A stretch of DNA of 64,000 nucleotides from Parerythrobacter_A sp963838735. Its GTDB lineage: Bacteria > Pseudomonadota > Alphaproteobacteria > Sphingomonadales > Sphingomonadaceae. The position numbers and the translations under genes were made by a program. Of this stretch, positions 55,973 to 64,000 are shown piece after piece. Below the pieces are notes generated by a model, which worked only from the letters and a program-made list of their open reading frames with translations, had not been told where the DNA came from and searched no databases. Where the stretch lies: NCBI GenBank assembly GCA_963838735.1, contig CAWISG010000006.1, forward strand, positions 186,001-250,000, given 5' to 3'. How positions within the stretch are numbered: the stretch's first letter is position 1; each line of letters begins with the position of its first letter.

Positions 55973-58606
55973 TTAAGCCTCGGTTTCCCCGGTTTCTGTC
56001 TGCACAAGCCGATGCAGATCGTAGAGCGTGTCCAGCGCCTGGCGTGGGCTGAGCGTGTCGAGATCGAGCGTGGCAATCGCGTCTCGCACCGCATCGGTTG
56101 CAGGCGGTGTGGCGTCCTGCATCGCGGCAAACAACGGCAGATCGCCCAGGCCCGCTGCCAGTCCGCCGGTTTCCTCGCGTCCCTTTTCCAGCTTGTCGAG
56201 AACCGACCGGGCCCGATCCAGCACCGGCGGCGGTACACCCGCCAGCCGCGCCACGGCCAGGCCATAGCTGCGGTCCGCCGGACCCTGCGCCAGCTCGTGC
56301 AGCAGCACCAGATCGCCCTTCCATTCCCGCGCACGGACATGGTGCAGAGACAGACCTTCGCAGCTTTCGCCTAGTCGTGCCAGCTCGTGATAATGCGTGG
56401 CGAACAGGCAGCGGCAGGCGCGTTCGTGGACCGCCTCCACCACCGCCCAGGCCAGCGCAAGCCCGTCATACGTGGAGGTGCCGCGCCCGACCTCGTCCAG
56501 GATCACGAAGCTGCGCGGCGTGGCCTGCGCGAGGATTGCCGCGGTTTCCACCATCTCGACCATGAAGGTGCTGCGCCCGCGCGCCAGGTCGTCCGACGCA
56601 CCCACCCGGCTGAACAGGCGATCGACCAGCCCGATACGCGCGGCTGTAGCAGGAACATAGCCGCCCGCCTGCGCCATCAGCACGATCAGCGCGTTCTGCC
56701 GCAAAAAGGTGGATTTGCCGCCCATGTTCGGCCCGCCGATCAGCCAAAGGCGCGATGCTTTATGGGTTCGGTGCCGGCCCTCTCCCCCTCCCGGCCACCC
56801 ATTAGTTTTATGCTGTGGGTGGCCGGGAGGGGGAGAGGGCTGGTGTTGCGCTCCCGAAGACGCATCAAGCATGCAATCATTGGCGACGAAGCGCGCACCT
56901 TCCTTTTCCAGTGCCGCTTCGACCACCGGATGGCGTCCGCCTTCGATGGCGAGGCAGGGTTCGTCCTCGATGGCGGGGCGGCACCAGCCGGCCCCGGCTG
57001 CACGCTCCGCCTGCCCTGCGCTCACGTCGATACGGGCCAGCGCGGCGGCAGTGGCCGCAATGGCAACGCGGCGTGCGGACACATCGGCCACCAGCGCTTC
57101 GAAATGCCCTTCTTCCAGCGCCAGCGCCCGTCCGCCCGCTTCGCCGATGCGGCCCGCTTCCTCGTGCAGCCCCAGCGAATTGAAGCGCACCGCGCCCTTC
57201 ATCGTCTGGCGGTGGGTGAAGCCGCTATCGGCTGCCATCAGCGCATCGCCGTGACGCGCGGGCACTTCGATGAAATAGCCCAGCACGCCATTATGCTTGA
57301 TCTTCAGTGCGGCGATACCGGTATCTTCGCGATAGCGAGCCTCCAGCGCGGCGATGGCGCGTTTCGCGTTGCCCGACGTTTCGCGCAAGCTGTCCAGCGC
57401 TGCATCGTAGCCTGCCGCGATGAAGCCGCCTTTCTGGCGTTCGGTGGCGGGCGCGGTGACCAGCGCGCGGTCCAGCCGGTCGGTCAGCGCACCGTGGCCG
57501 GACAGGTCGGGCAGGAGGGTTTCCAGCAGCGCGGGGCGTTCCGGCTGGCTGGATAGCCGCTCGCCGATACTGCGGGCTTCGTTCAACCCGTCGCGCACCT
57601 GCCCCAGATCGCGCGGACTGCCGCGTTCCGCCACGATCCGGCCCAACGCCCGCCCGATATCAGGCAGCGTCCGTAGCGCATTGCGGATATCGCCGCGCAG
57701 CAGCGCATCGTCATGCAGCCACTGCACCAGATCGAGCCGCGCGAGAATGGCGGAACGGTCGCATAGAGGCGCGGACACATCCTCCGCCAGCAATCGTGCA
57801 CCCGCGCCGGTCGAACAGCGGTCGATGGTAGCAAGCAGGCTGCCGCCCCGCGCGCCGTTGGCAGTGGTGATCTCCAGACTGGCGCGCGTCGCGGCGTCCA
57901 TCGCCAGATGCGTGCCCGAAGCGCGCGCGACAGGTGGCAGCAGCAGGGGCAACGTGCCGCGTCCGACATGGTCGAGATAGCCGACCAGCCCGCCCGCCGC
58001 CGCCAGCATCGCGCGGTCGAACTGGCCGAATCCGTCGAGGGTCCTTACCCCGTGCAGCGTGCATAGCCGTTCCTGCCCGCGCTCGCTTTTGAACGCGCCC
58101 GCATCGTGTTCGGTCGCGTCATCGACCGGCAATTCCGCGCCGACCGGCACCACCGTTTCGCTTGCGCCGATGCGGCCCAGCGCGGCGGGCAGCGCGTCGG
58201 GCGTCACGCTTTCCAGCTCCATCCGCCCGGTGGAAATATCGCACGTCGCCAGCCCGTACGCGCCGCGCACGTCGCACAGCGCCACCAGCACATTGGCTGC
58301 GCGGGGCTCCAGCAGGGCTTCCTCGGTCAGCGTGCCTGCTGTTACCAGCCGCACAATGTCGCGCTTTACCAGCGCTTTCGAACCGCCGCGCGCTTTTGCT
58401 TCGGCTGGCGTTTCCACCTGCTCGGCAATCGCCACGCGGCACCCGCCCCGGATCAAGCGCGCGAGGTAGCTTTCGGCAGAATGCACCGGCACACCGCACA
58501 TCGGCACCGGTTCGCCCTCGTGCTCGCCGCGGGTGGTCAGCGCAATGTCGAGAATGGCGGCGGCACGGCGCGCATCCTCGAAAAACAATTCGAAGAAATC
58601 GCCCAT
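55973..58606 (-). CDS. mutS: DNA mismatch repair protein MutS, with N-terminal frameshift and in-frame repeat insertion
   Basis: Mismatch-recognition ATPase. The open frame from MGDFFELFFEDARRAAAILD (877 residues) has the mismatch-binding Phe-x-Glu (FFEL), the core and clamp domains, then Walker A GGPNMGGKSTF (about residue 625) and Walker B FVILDEVGRGTSTYDGLALA. Two faults are seen. First, about 27 expected N-terminal residues (ATG 58688, STPMMVQYHMLKAQADG) are in another frame; one extra base near 58623-58629 explains it. Second, about 32 extra residues (HQPSPPPGHPQHKTNGWPGG and on) lie just before Walker A, encoded by a palindromic repeat. Activity is uncertain. Confidence 0.9.
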   Translation of the reverse strand: MGDFFELFFEDARRAAAILDIALTTRGEHEGEPVPMCGVPVHSAESYLARLIRGGCRVAIAEQVETPAEAKARGGSKALVKRDIVRLVTAGTLTEEALLEPRAANVLVALCDVRGAYGLATCDISTGRMELESVTPDALPAALGRIGASETVVPVGAELPVDDATEHDAGAFKSERGQERLCTLHGVRTLDGFGQFDRAMLAAAGGLVGYLDHVGRGTLPLLLPPVARASGTHLAMDAATRASLEITTANGARGGSLLATIDRCSTGAGARLLAEDVSAPLCDRSAILARLDLVQWLHDDALLRGDIRNALRTLPDIGRALGRIVAERGSPRDLGQVRDGLNEARSIGERLSSQPERPALLETLLPDLSGHGALTDRLDRALVTAPATERQKGGFIAAGYDAALDSLRETSGNAKRAIAALEARYREDTGIAALKIKHNGVLGYFIEVPARHGDALMAADSGFTHRQTMKGAVRFNSLGLHEEAGRIGEAGGRALALEEGHFEALVADVSARRVAIAATAAALARIDVSAGQAERAAGAGWCRPAIEDEPCLAIEGGRHPVVEAALEKEGARFVANDCMLDASSGAQHQPSPPPGHPQHKTNGWPGGGEGRHRTHKASRLWLIGGPNMGGKSTFLRQNALIVLMAQAGGYVPATAARIGLVDRLFSRVGASDDLARGRSTFMVEMVETAAILAQATPRSFVILDEVGRGTSTYDGLALAWAVVEAVHERACRCLFATHYHELARLGESCEGLSLHHVRAREWKGDLVLLHELAQGPADRSYGLAVARLAGVPPPVLDRARSVLDKLEKGREETGGLAAGLGDLPLFAAMQDATPPATDAVRDAIATLDLDTLSPRQALDTLYDLHRLVQTETGETEA
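56777..56840. repeat. Perfect palindrome inserted in frame within mutS
   Basis: Arms of 24 bases (56777-56800 and 56817-56840) are perfect reverse complements around a 16-base AT-rich loop. Together with flanks it adds about 32 codons to mutS without a stop. The core GGGTGG[TC]CGGGAGGGGGAG is shared with the rplT-leader palindrome at 39-120. This is the behaviour of protein-coding palindromic elements such as the Rickettsia RPEs. Confidence 0.88.
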
Positions 58607-58804
58607 GCGATAGAACAGCAGACGCGCCGTCGGCCTGCGCCTTCAGCATGTGATACTGCACCATCATCGGGGTGGATTTGCCCGCCATGCCCTGTGGTAA
58701 AGACGCAGTGCACCGATTCGGGAAGGGCAGGCGCGCGCCTTTCCCCTATGCCGAACGCTTGCCCGTCGCTACGCCTTGCGCCAACAGCCAAGAGGAACGC
58801 GCCC

Positions 58805-61135
58805 GTGAGCGACGATACGAAAAACTCCCGACCCACCGACGGCCCGACTGCCACCGCAGCGGGTGCCGAACCGGGCGAAGCGCCCCGTCCCGGCAGCTTC
58901 ACGACGCGCGAGGCGCTGTTCTATCACGAGACGATCCGGCCCGGTAAGATCGAGATCATCGCTTCCAAACCGATGGCGACGCAGCGCGACCTGAGCCTTG
59001 CGTACAGCCCCGGCGTCGCCGCGCCGGTGGAGGCCATCGCCGCCGATCCTGCCAATGCCGCACGCTACACCGCGCGCTCCAACCTCGTCGCGGTTATCTC
59101 CAACGGGACCGCCATCCTCGGCCTGGGCAATCTGGGCGCGCTTGCCTCCAAGCCGGTGATGGAAGGCAAGGCGGTGCTGTTCAAACGCTTCGCCGATGTC
59201 GACTCCATCGATATCGAGCTGGACACCGAAGACCCGGACAAGTTCATCGAGGCGGTCGCGCTGATGGAGCCCAGTTTCGGCGGAATAAACCTGGAAGACA
59301 TCAAGGCGCCCGAATGCTTCATCATCGAGCAGGCGCTGCGGGAACGCATGAACATCCCGATCATGCATGACGACCAGCACGGCACGGCGATCATCACCGC
59401 CGCCGGGCTGATGAATGCCTGCCACCTCACAGGCCGTGAACTAAAGGACGCCAAGGTCGTCGTCGTGGGGGCGGGGGCTGCCGCCATCGCCTGCACCGAG
59501 TTGCTGAAGGCCAGCGGCGTGCGGCATGAAAACGTGATCATGTTCGACCGCGACGGCCCGATCACCCGCGACCGCCCCGACCTCGATCAATGGCGCAGCG
59601 CCCATGCCATCGACACTGGCGTGACCTCCATCGAAGAGGCGCTGGTCGGCGCGGACATCTTCCTCGGCCTGAGCGCGGCGGGCGCCTTGAAACCCGAATG
59701 GATCGGCGCGATGGCGGCAAAGCCCATCATTTTCGCGATGGCCAACCCGGTGCCCGAAATCATGCCGGATGTGGCCAAGGAAGCGCGCCCGGACGCCATC
59801 ATCGCCACCGGGCGCAGCGATTTCCCCAACCAGGTCAACAATGTACTCGGTTTTCCGTTCATCTTCCGTGGCGCGCTGGATGTGCAGGCAACCGGCATCA
59901 ATGAGGAAATGAAGATCGCCGCCGCCGCCGCCATTGCGCAACTGGCGCGCGAGCGGGTGCCCGAGGAAGTCGCGGCGGCCTATGGCAAGAACCACAAGTT
60001 CGGCGACGACTACATCATCCCCGCCCCGTTCGACCCGCGCCTGATCGAGATCGTGTCGAGCGCCGTGGCGCAGGCCGCGATGGACTCAGGCGTCGCGCTG
60101 GCACCGATTGCCGACATGGAAGCCTATCGCCTGTCACTCAAAGCGCGGCTCAATCCGACCACCTCGGTGCTGACGGGCGTGTACGAGCAGGCCAAGGCCA
60201 GCCCCAAGCGCATGGTCTTTGCCGAAGCGGAAGAGGATGTGGTGTTGCGCGCCGCCATCCAGTATCGCGATTTCGGCTATGGCACGCCCGTGCTGGTGGG
60301 CCGCACCAAGGCGGTTGCGAACAAGCTGCACGAGCTGGGCGTGTCCGATCCGGGCAGCTTCGAGATCCAGAACTCCAACGACAGCGAACATGTCCCGGGC
60401 ATGGTCAAATATCTGTACGAAAAGCTGCAGCGGCGCGGCTATACCGAGCGCGACGTACGCCGCATGGTGAACCAGGAACGCAATGTGTTCTCCGCCCTGC
60501 TGGTGGCGCTGGGACATGGCGATGCGATGATATCGGGCATCACCCGCACCTTCGCGCAGACCGCGCGCGAGGTGAACCGCGTGCTCGACCCGAAGCCGGG
60601 TGCGGTGCCGTTCGGCATTCACATGATGATCGGCAAGAACCACACGACTTTCCTGGCCGACACCACGATCAACGAACGCCCCGAAGCGCCGCAGATCGCT
60701 CATATCGCACGCGAGACGGCGGCGGTGGCCCGGCGCATGGGACACGAGCCGCGCGTGGCGTTCCTGTCCTATTCCACCTTCGGCAATCCCAGCGGACAAT
60801 GGCTGGCGAATATCCGCGAGGCGGTGGCGCTGCTGGATGCGGAGAAGCCGGACTTCGAATATGAAGGCGAGATGGCCCCCGATGCCGCGCTGAACCCGGC
60901 CGTGATGTCGCTTTACCCGTTCAGCCGCCTGAGCGGCCCAGCCAATGTGCTCATCATGCCAGGCCTGCAATCGGCCAATCTCAGTGCAAAGCTGCTGCGC
61001 GAGCTGGCGGGCAACGCCACCATCGGGCCGATGCTGATCGGCATGGAAAAGCCGGTGCAAATCGCCCCGATGACCGCCACCGCACCCGATGTGCTGACGC
61101 TGGCTGTTCTGGCGGCGGCGGGGGTGGTGGGCTGA
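58805..61135 (+). CDS. maeB: NADP-dependent malic enzyme, MaeB type (malic + phosphotransacetylase domains)
   Basis: 776 residues from GTG 58805 (SDDTKNSRPTDGPTATAAG) behind AGAGGA. Converts malate to pyruvate, CO2 and NADPH. Malic domain (about 40-430): RDLSLAYSPGVAAPVEAIAA, IMHDDQHGTAIITAAGLMNA (metal Asp), VVVGAGAAAIACTELLKASG (NADP site). The C-terminal phosphotransacetylase-like domain (about 455-776, KRMVFAEAEEDVVLRAAIQY) is regulatory in the family. The long frame upstream to 58106 is antisense to mutS and not used. A strong terminator follows. Confidence 0.95.
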   Translation: MSDDTKNSRPTDGPTATAAGAEPGEAPRPGSFTTREALFYHETIRPGKIEIIASKPMATQRDLSLAYSPGVAAPVEAIAADPANAARYTARSNLVAVISNGTAILGLGNLGALASKPVMEGKAVLFKRFADVDSIDIELDTEDPDKFIEAVALMEPSFGGINLEDIKAPECFIIEQALRERMNIPIMHDDQHGTAIITAAGLMNACHLTGRELKDAKVVVVGAGAAAIACTELLKASGVRHENVIMFDRDGPITRDRPDLDQWRSAHAIDTGVTSIEEALVGADIFLGLSAAGALKPEWIGAMAAKPIIFAMANPVPEIMPDVAKEARPDAIIATGRSDFPNQVNNVLGFPFIFRGALDVQATGINEEMKIAAAAAIAQLARERVPEEVAAAYGKNHKFGDDYIIPAPFDPRLIEIVSSAVAQAAMDSGVALAPIADMEAYRLSLKARLNPTTSVLTGVYEQAKASPKRMVFAEAEEDVVLRAAIQYRDFGYGTPVLVGRTKAVANKLHELGVSDPGSFEIQNSNDSEHVPGMVKYLYEKLQRRGYTERDVRRMVNQERNVFSALLVALGHGDAMISGITRTFAQTAREVNRVLDPKPGAVPFGIHMMIGKNHTTFLADTTINERPEAPQIAHIARETAAVARRMGHEPRVAFLSYSTFGNPSGQWLANIREAVALLDAEKPDFEYEGEMAPDAALNPAVMSLYPFSRLSGPANVLIMPGLQSANLSAKLLRELAGNATIGPMLIGMEKPVQIAPMTATAPDVLTLAVLAAAGVVG

Positions 61136-61179
61136 GAGGCGCGGCCAGCCGACAGTGCTCGTGTCCCGCTATGCATACG

Positions 61180-61212
61180 AAAAAGGGCGGACCTCGCGGC
61201 CCGCCCTTTTTT
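61180..61212. terminator. Bidirectional terminator between maeB and the DUF892 gene
   Basis: AAAAAGGGCGG (61180-61190) and CCGCCCTTTTT (61201-61211) form a perfect stem with a ten-base loop and T-runs on both strands. The two genes are convergent, and this single hairpin can end both transcripts. Confidence 0.92.
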
Positions 61213-61232
61213 GTTCAAACTGATGCGCTGAG

Positions 61233-61727
61233 TTACGCAGCGGCCTTGTTGACTTCGCCCGTGGCGATTTCTGTCATTTCGCGATCGCCGCTATAGGTGC
61301 TGTCGAGGCATTCCTGGAGCACCTTCTCGTCGTCCTTGAGGCCGAGGCGCTTGGCGAACGCGACGAGGCAGCCGTAACCGGCAATCCCGTAATGCGTCAT
61401 GCGCTGGTACTGGGTGATAATGGAGGCATCACGCACGTCGTCATCGCCGAAGTCTTCTTCCAACGTATGCGCCTTGGCTTCCTTCACCAGGCCTTCCATG
61501 CCCTTGCAATGCTCACCGGTCGGGTCAGCATCGTGGCCCTTGATCAGCTTTTCCAGGTTTTCCATACCCGTTTGGATGCCTTCGACGCCGCGTTCCAGCG
61601 CCTTCTTCAGGTGCTCGTTCTTGGCGGCTTCGTGCAGTTTCTTGGTGACGGCCAGCGACTGCTTGTCAGCGCTGTAGATGTCCTGCATCTGGTCGATGTA
61701 AAGGTCTTTGAGGTTGTCCATGCTCAT
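61233..61727 (-). CDS. DUF892 family ferritin-like protein (YciE/YciF type)
   Basis: 164 residues, MSMDNLKDLYIDQMQDIYSA. All-helical ferritin-like fold, with conserved Glu/His such as HLKKALERGVEGIQTGMENL, EEDFGDDDVRDASIITQYQR and THYGIAGYGCLVAFAKRLGL. Stress-induced in other proteobacteria; iron binding is possible. Start could also be ATG 61721. Single gene. Confidence 0.9.
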   Translation of the reverse strand: MSMDNLKDLYIDQMQDIYSADKQSLAVTKKLHEAAKNEHLKKALERGVEGIQTGMENLEKLIKGHDADPTGEHCKGMEGLVKEAKAHTLEEDFGDDDVRDASIITQYQRMTHYGIAGYGCLVAFAKRLGLKDDEKVLQECLDSTYSGDREMTEIATGEVNKAAA

Positions 61728-61798
61728 GGCGGAATGATCCTTTTTGAGTGTGTATCGAGGCGCGGATGCGCGTTCATCGGACCAGCGAGCGAACCGCC

Positions 61799-62527
61799 TT
61801 ATCGTTCCAGCATTTCTCGCTTCCGATAGCGGAAATACCAGACCTCATGGCCCCGTTCGCGCGCCTTGGCTTCGTAGCGCGTTTCGCTCCATCCGCCGGG
61901 CCGCGTTTCCCAGCTGTCGCGCCCCTGTCCTGCTGGGCCTTCGGTCAGCCATTCCAGCCGGTCGGCATGGCGCTGCATCACCATCATCGCGTGGCGCAGA
62001 TAGACGGGGTGGTCGGTGCCGAAGCGAAACTCTCCGCCCGGTTTCAGCTTGTCCGCGATCAGCGCCACGGGGCCGTCGTTCATCATGCGCCGTTTGGCAT
62101 GGCGCGCCTTGGGCCAGGGGTCGGGGTGGAGCAGGTAGACGAAGCTGAGCGCGCCATCGGGTATGCGCGCCAGCACCTCCAGCGCGTCGCCGTGATGCAG
62201 CCGGATATTGGGCAGGCGGCGCTCCTCGATATGCACCAGCGCGGCGGCGACGCCATTGAGAAAAGGCTCGGCACCGATGAAGCCGTGATCGGGCAGCATG
62301 TCCGCCCGATCCGCCAGATGCTCGCCCGACCCGAAGCCGATTTCGAAATGCAGGGGGCGTTCTGTGGCGAAAAGGCGGTCCGCTGTTACCGCGCCATCTT
62401 CCGGTACCGCGATTTGCGGCAGCAGTTTTTCGACCAGCGTGCGCTGTCCGCCACGCAGCGGCTTGCCGATGCTGCGGCCGTAAAGCCGGTTGAGCGTGGT
62501 GGGATCGCCGGGTTTGAAGGCTGTCAT
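61799..62527 (-). CDS. trmB: tRNA (guanine-N7-)-methyltransferase
   Basis: 242 residues. Methylates G46 of tRNA with SAM. Class I methyltransferase: LHFEIGFGSGEHLADRADM (SAM motif I), FIGAEPFLNGVAAALVHIEE, VYLLHPDPWPKARHAKRRMM (the PDPWPK active loop), then GGEFRFGTDHPVYLRHAMMV. The C-terminal TRYEAKARERGHEVWYFRYR is typical. No adjacent partner gene. Confidence 0.95.
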   Translation of the reverse strand: MTAFKPGDPTTLNRLYGRSIGKPLRGGQRTLVEKLLPQIAVPEDGAVTADRLFATERPLHFEIGFGSGEHLADRADMLPDHGFIGAEPFLNGVAAALVHIEERRLPNIRLHHGDALEVLARIPDGALSFVYLLHPDPWPKARHAKRRMMNDGPVALIADKLKPGGEFRFGTDHPVYLRHAMMVMQRHADRLEWLTEGPAGQGRDSWETRPGGWSETRYEAKARERGHEVWYFRYRKREMLER

Positions 62528-62668
62528 GGGCGGGGCCGTTAGCAGATGCGATGATGCCGGTGGAAGGGGGGGGGCCTAGCTCTTCAGTGGTGAACGTGGG
62601 CGCTTGGTTTTGCAGGGCCGAGCAACCGGCTTGATTTACGATACCCGTACAGCCACCGGGTAGGCACG

Positions 62669-63379
62669 ATGAAGACCAACCCGATCTCGCGCCCGCTCCT
62701 CTGGCTTGGTTTGGCCCTGCCGGGGCTATGGATGCTGTATCGCTGGGCGAACAGGCCCGATGCCTATGGCTATGGCCATGTTATCGCCGACAGCGGGGAC
62801 TGGGCCGCATGGCTGCTGATGCTGACGCTCGTCGTCACGCCGCTTCGCCTGCTGTTTCCAAGGCGCGGGTGGGTCGTTTGGCTCATGCGACGGCGGCGCG
62901 ATTTCGGTGTGGCCAGCTTCGCCTACGCAGCAGGACACACGGTCATCTATCTTGCCGACAAGGCGTCTTTCGAGACCATTCTTGCCGATATGCTATCCGC
63001 AGAATACCTGGCCGGATGGCTCGCCTTGGCCCTGTTCGTGCCGCTCGCGGCAACGTCCAACGATATCGCTGTGCGCGCACTCAAACGGTCGTGGAAACGT
63101 CTGCACCGGCTGGTCTATCCGGCGGCGATCCTGACCTTTCTGCACTGGGTGCTGACAGCCTACGATCCGACGACGGCCTTCGTCCATATCGTGGTGCTGG
63201 CTGTCATCGAACTGGCAGGGTCTGGCTACAGCAGCGTCACAGGGTCACGTAGTTGCGGAAACGCGCGACCTCGGCTTCGTCGACATATTTGCCGATCTCG
63301 CGGTCGAACTCGGCCATGTCGTCGTAAGGACGATATTCCTCGAATTCGTGCAGCATCTTGTCGGTCATGCCGGGGATAA
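62669..63379 (+). CDS. MsrQ-like ferric-reductase-type haem membrane protein, C-terminus probably frameshifted
   Basis: Six predicted membrane helices. Haem His candidates: ASFAYAAGHTVIYLADKA and LHRLVYPAAILTFLHWVLTA. This resembles MsrQ/YedZ, the membrane haem partner of the methionine sulfoxide reductase MsrP, but no msrP gene is adjacent. After VVLAVIELAG the frame runs 48 residues of Arg/Cys-rich, unnatural sequence through the convergent gene. Adding one base near 63215-63218 gives ELARVWLQQRHRVT and a stop at 63252, a normal ending of about 195 residues that overlaps its neighbour by only 16 bases. Confidence 0.78.
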   Translation: MKTNPISRPLLWLGLALPGLWMLYRWANRPDAYGYGHVIADSGDWAAWLLMLTLVVTPLRLLFPRRGWVVWLMRRRRDFGVASFAYAAGHTVIYLADKASFETILADMLSAEYLAGWLALALFVPLAATSNDIAVRALKRSWKRLHRLVYPAAILTFLHWVLTAYDPTTAFVHIVVLAVIELAGSGYSSVTGSRSCGNARPRLRRHICRSRGRTRPCRRKDDIPRIRAASCRSCRG

Positions 63380-63752
63380 GCTGCAGCTCTTCCTTCGTCG
63401 CGCTGTTCAGATCGACCGGCACGAACACCTTGGCGAGGATAGCGGTGGCCTGTTCCGGCGTCCCTGCAGCAAGCAGCGCGGCGTTCAGATCGGTCACGCT
63501 GGCAAAAGGCTGGCCTGCGACAATCGCTTTGGCCAGTTCTGGTGACATGCCGTCCATGCCTGCCAGCTGCTCCGGCGTTGCCGTGTTGGCATCGAGCACG
63601 CCCTCGCCGGCCACGCTCATTGCATCGCCTGCATCGGTGGCCGCCACGGTGCTGTCCGCGACAGGCTCGGCCGCATCATCGGCCCCTTGCGAACACGCGC
63701 CCAAAGCGAGGGCAGTGCCGGCCAGTGCGGTTACGAGATACATCTTGCGCAT
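63237..63752 (-). CDS. Helix-hairpin-helix lipoprotein (ComEA-like repeats)
   Basis: 171 residues from MRKMYLVTALAGTALALGAC (signal peptide and lipobox, Cys about 20), behind AAGAGG. After an Ala/Asp-rich linker come two helix-hairpin-helix units: LDANTATPEQLAGMDGMSPE and VDLNSATKEELQLIPGMTDK. These resemble ComEA DNA-binding domains but are more acidic, so DNA binding is not assured. The remaining 248 bases to the window end hold no gene I can support. Confidence 0.85.
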   Translation of the reverse strand: MRKMYLVTALAGTALALGACSQGADDAAEPVADSTVAATDAGDAMSVAGEGVLDANTATPEQLAGMDGMSPELAKAIVAGQPFASVTDLNAALLAAGTPEQATAILAKVFVPVDLNSATKEELQLIPGMTDKMLHEFEEYRPYDDMAEFDREIGKYVDEAEVARFRNYVTL

Positions 63753-64000
63753 GATAGAAACCTCTTTGTTGAACGGGCACAATAGCGCCCCCGCCCCGGC
63801 TTGCGAAGCCCTGCGGTTTCCTGCGTCGGGGATTTTAAGCTGCAACACTGCATCCGCTGCGCCCGACACAGCGGCTAACCAACGCTGCGGCCACACACTT
63901 GTTGGCATTATAAATTAGCCGAAGTTGAAAGTCTTGCGCGTAGAAACTGGCAGACGGCAGCTAACGACCCTAACCGCGGCCATCTATCGATCAAGCTAAT

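Noticed and set aside
58106..58804. N-terminal extension of the malic enzyme by about 230 residues
   Set aside because: This stretch is antisense to the start of mutS, Arg/Cys-rich and absent from the MaeB family. GTG 58805 with a good ribosome binding site fits.
1..64000. tRNA, rRNA or CRISPR arrays
   Set aside because: Looked for cloverleaf-like and spaced repeat patterns; the only repeats are palindromic elements without regular spacers. A tRNAscan/Infernal run would settle it.

Overview
The window is about 64 kb of GC-rich, gene-dense bacterial chromosome. It most likely comes from the order Sphingomonadales (Alphaproteobacteria), probably the family Erythrobacteraceae. This rests on gene content: a serine palmitoyltransferase beside an acyl carrier protein, a gene transfer agent (GTA) cluster of the sphingomonad type, DivK-like, PilZ, DUF3572 and DUF4112 proteins, many start/stop overlaps (ATGA or GTGA), and closest recalled protein matches. 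No rRNA, tRNA, CRISPR array or insertion sequence with a transposase was seen.

Layout. 1-5.9 kb: translation genes rplT, pheS-pheT and prfC. 5.9-7.8 kb: nitrogen regulation (glnK-amtB) behind a clear sigma-54 promoter with an NtrC-like site. 7.9-11.3 kb, minus strand: GMC oxidoreductase, fatty acid hydroxylase, a small membrane protein and a TIGR01244-type phosphatase. 11.6-16.9 kb: a two-domain cold-shock protein, argD-argF, hslO, a small secreted protein and queC. 16.9-20.4 kb: an MFS transporter, sodC and an OmpA-type porin. 20.6-35.7 kb, minus strand: a complete GTA structural cluster from small terminase to tail fibre/hub proteins. It is preceded by a promoter and an attenuator-like terminator and is interrupted by four palindromic repeat elements forming two inverted pairs. 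36-38.9 kb: YqaA, aquaporin, OsmC and a lipoprotein. 39-41.2 kb: spt, its ACP and divK. 41.2-48.3 kb: HAD, RidA, GDPD and acyltransferase genes, Sel1, a DksA-type protein, PilZ, a peptide-binding lipoprotein and DUF4112. 48.3-50.9 kb: kynA-kynB-kynU, tryptophan to anthranilate. 51-55 kb: HNH, gluQ, HIG1, cobalamin adenosyltransferase and 3-hydroxyacyl-CoA dehydrogenase. 55-64 kb: two membrane proteins, mutS, maeB, DUF892, trmB, an MsrQ-like membrane protein and a helix-hairpin-helix lipoprotein.

Two themes stand out. First, the GTA cluster has a sphingomonad architecture: a TIM-barrel-like region sits on the gp12 (DUF2460) protein instead of on gp15, and non-coding repeats are inserted between otherwise coupled genes. 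Second, five genes or gene pairs are each broken by what looks like a single-base indel: queC/MFS, gp12, a lipoprotein, mutS and the MsrQ-like gene. Each is restored by adding or removing one base. Because mutS is among them, a mutator history is possible, but sequencing or assembly error is at least as likely. A palindromic repeat family has also placed one copy in frame inside mutS, just before its Walker A motif, and another in the rplT leader.
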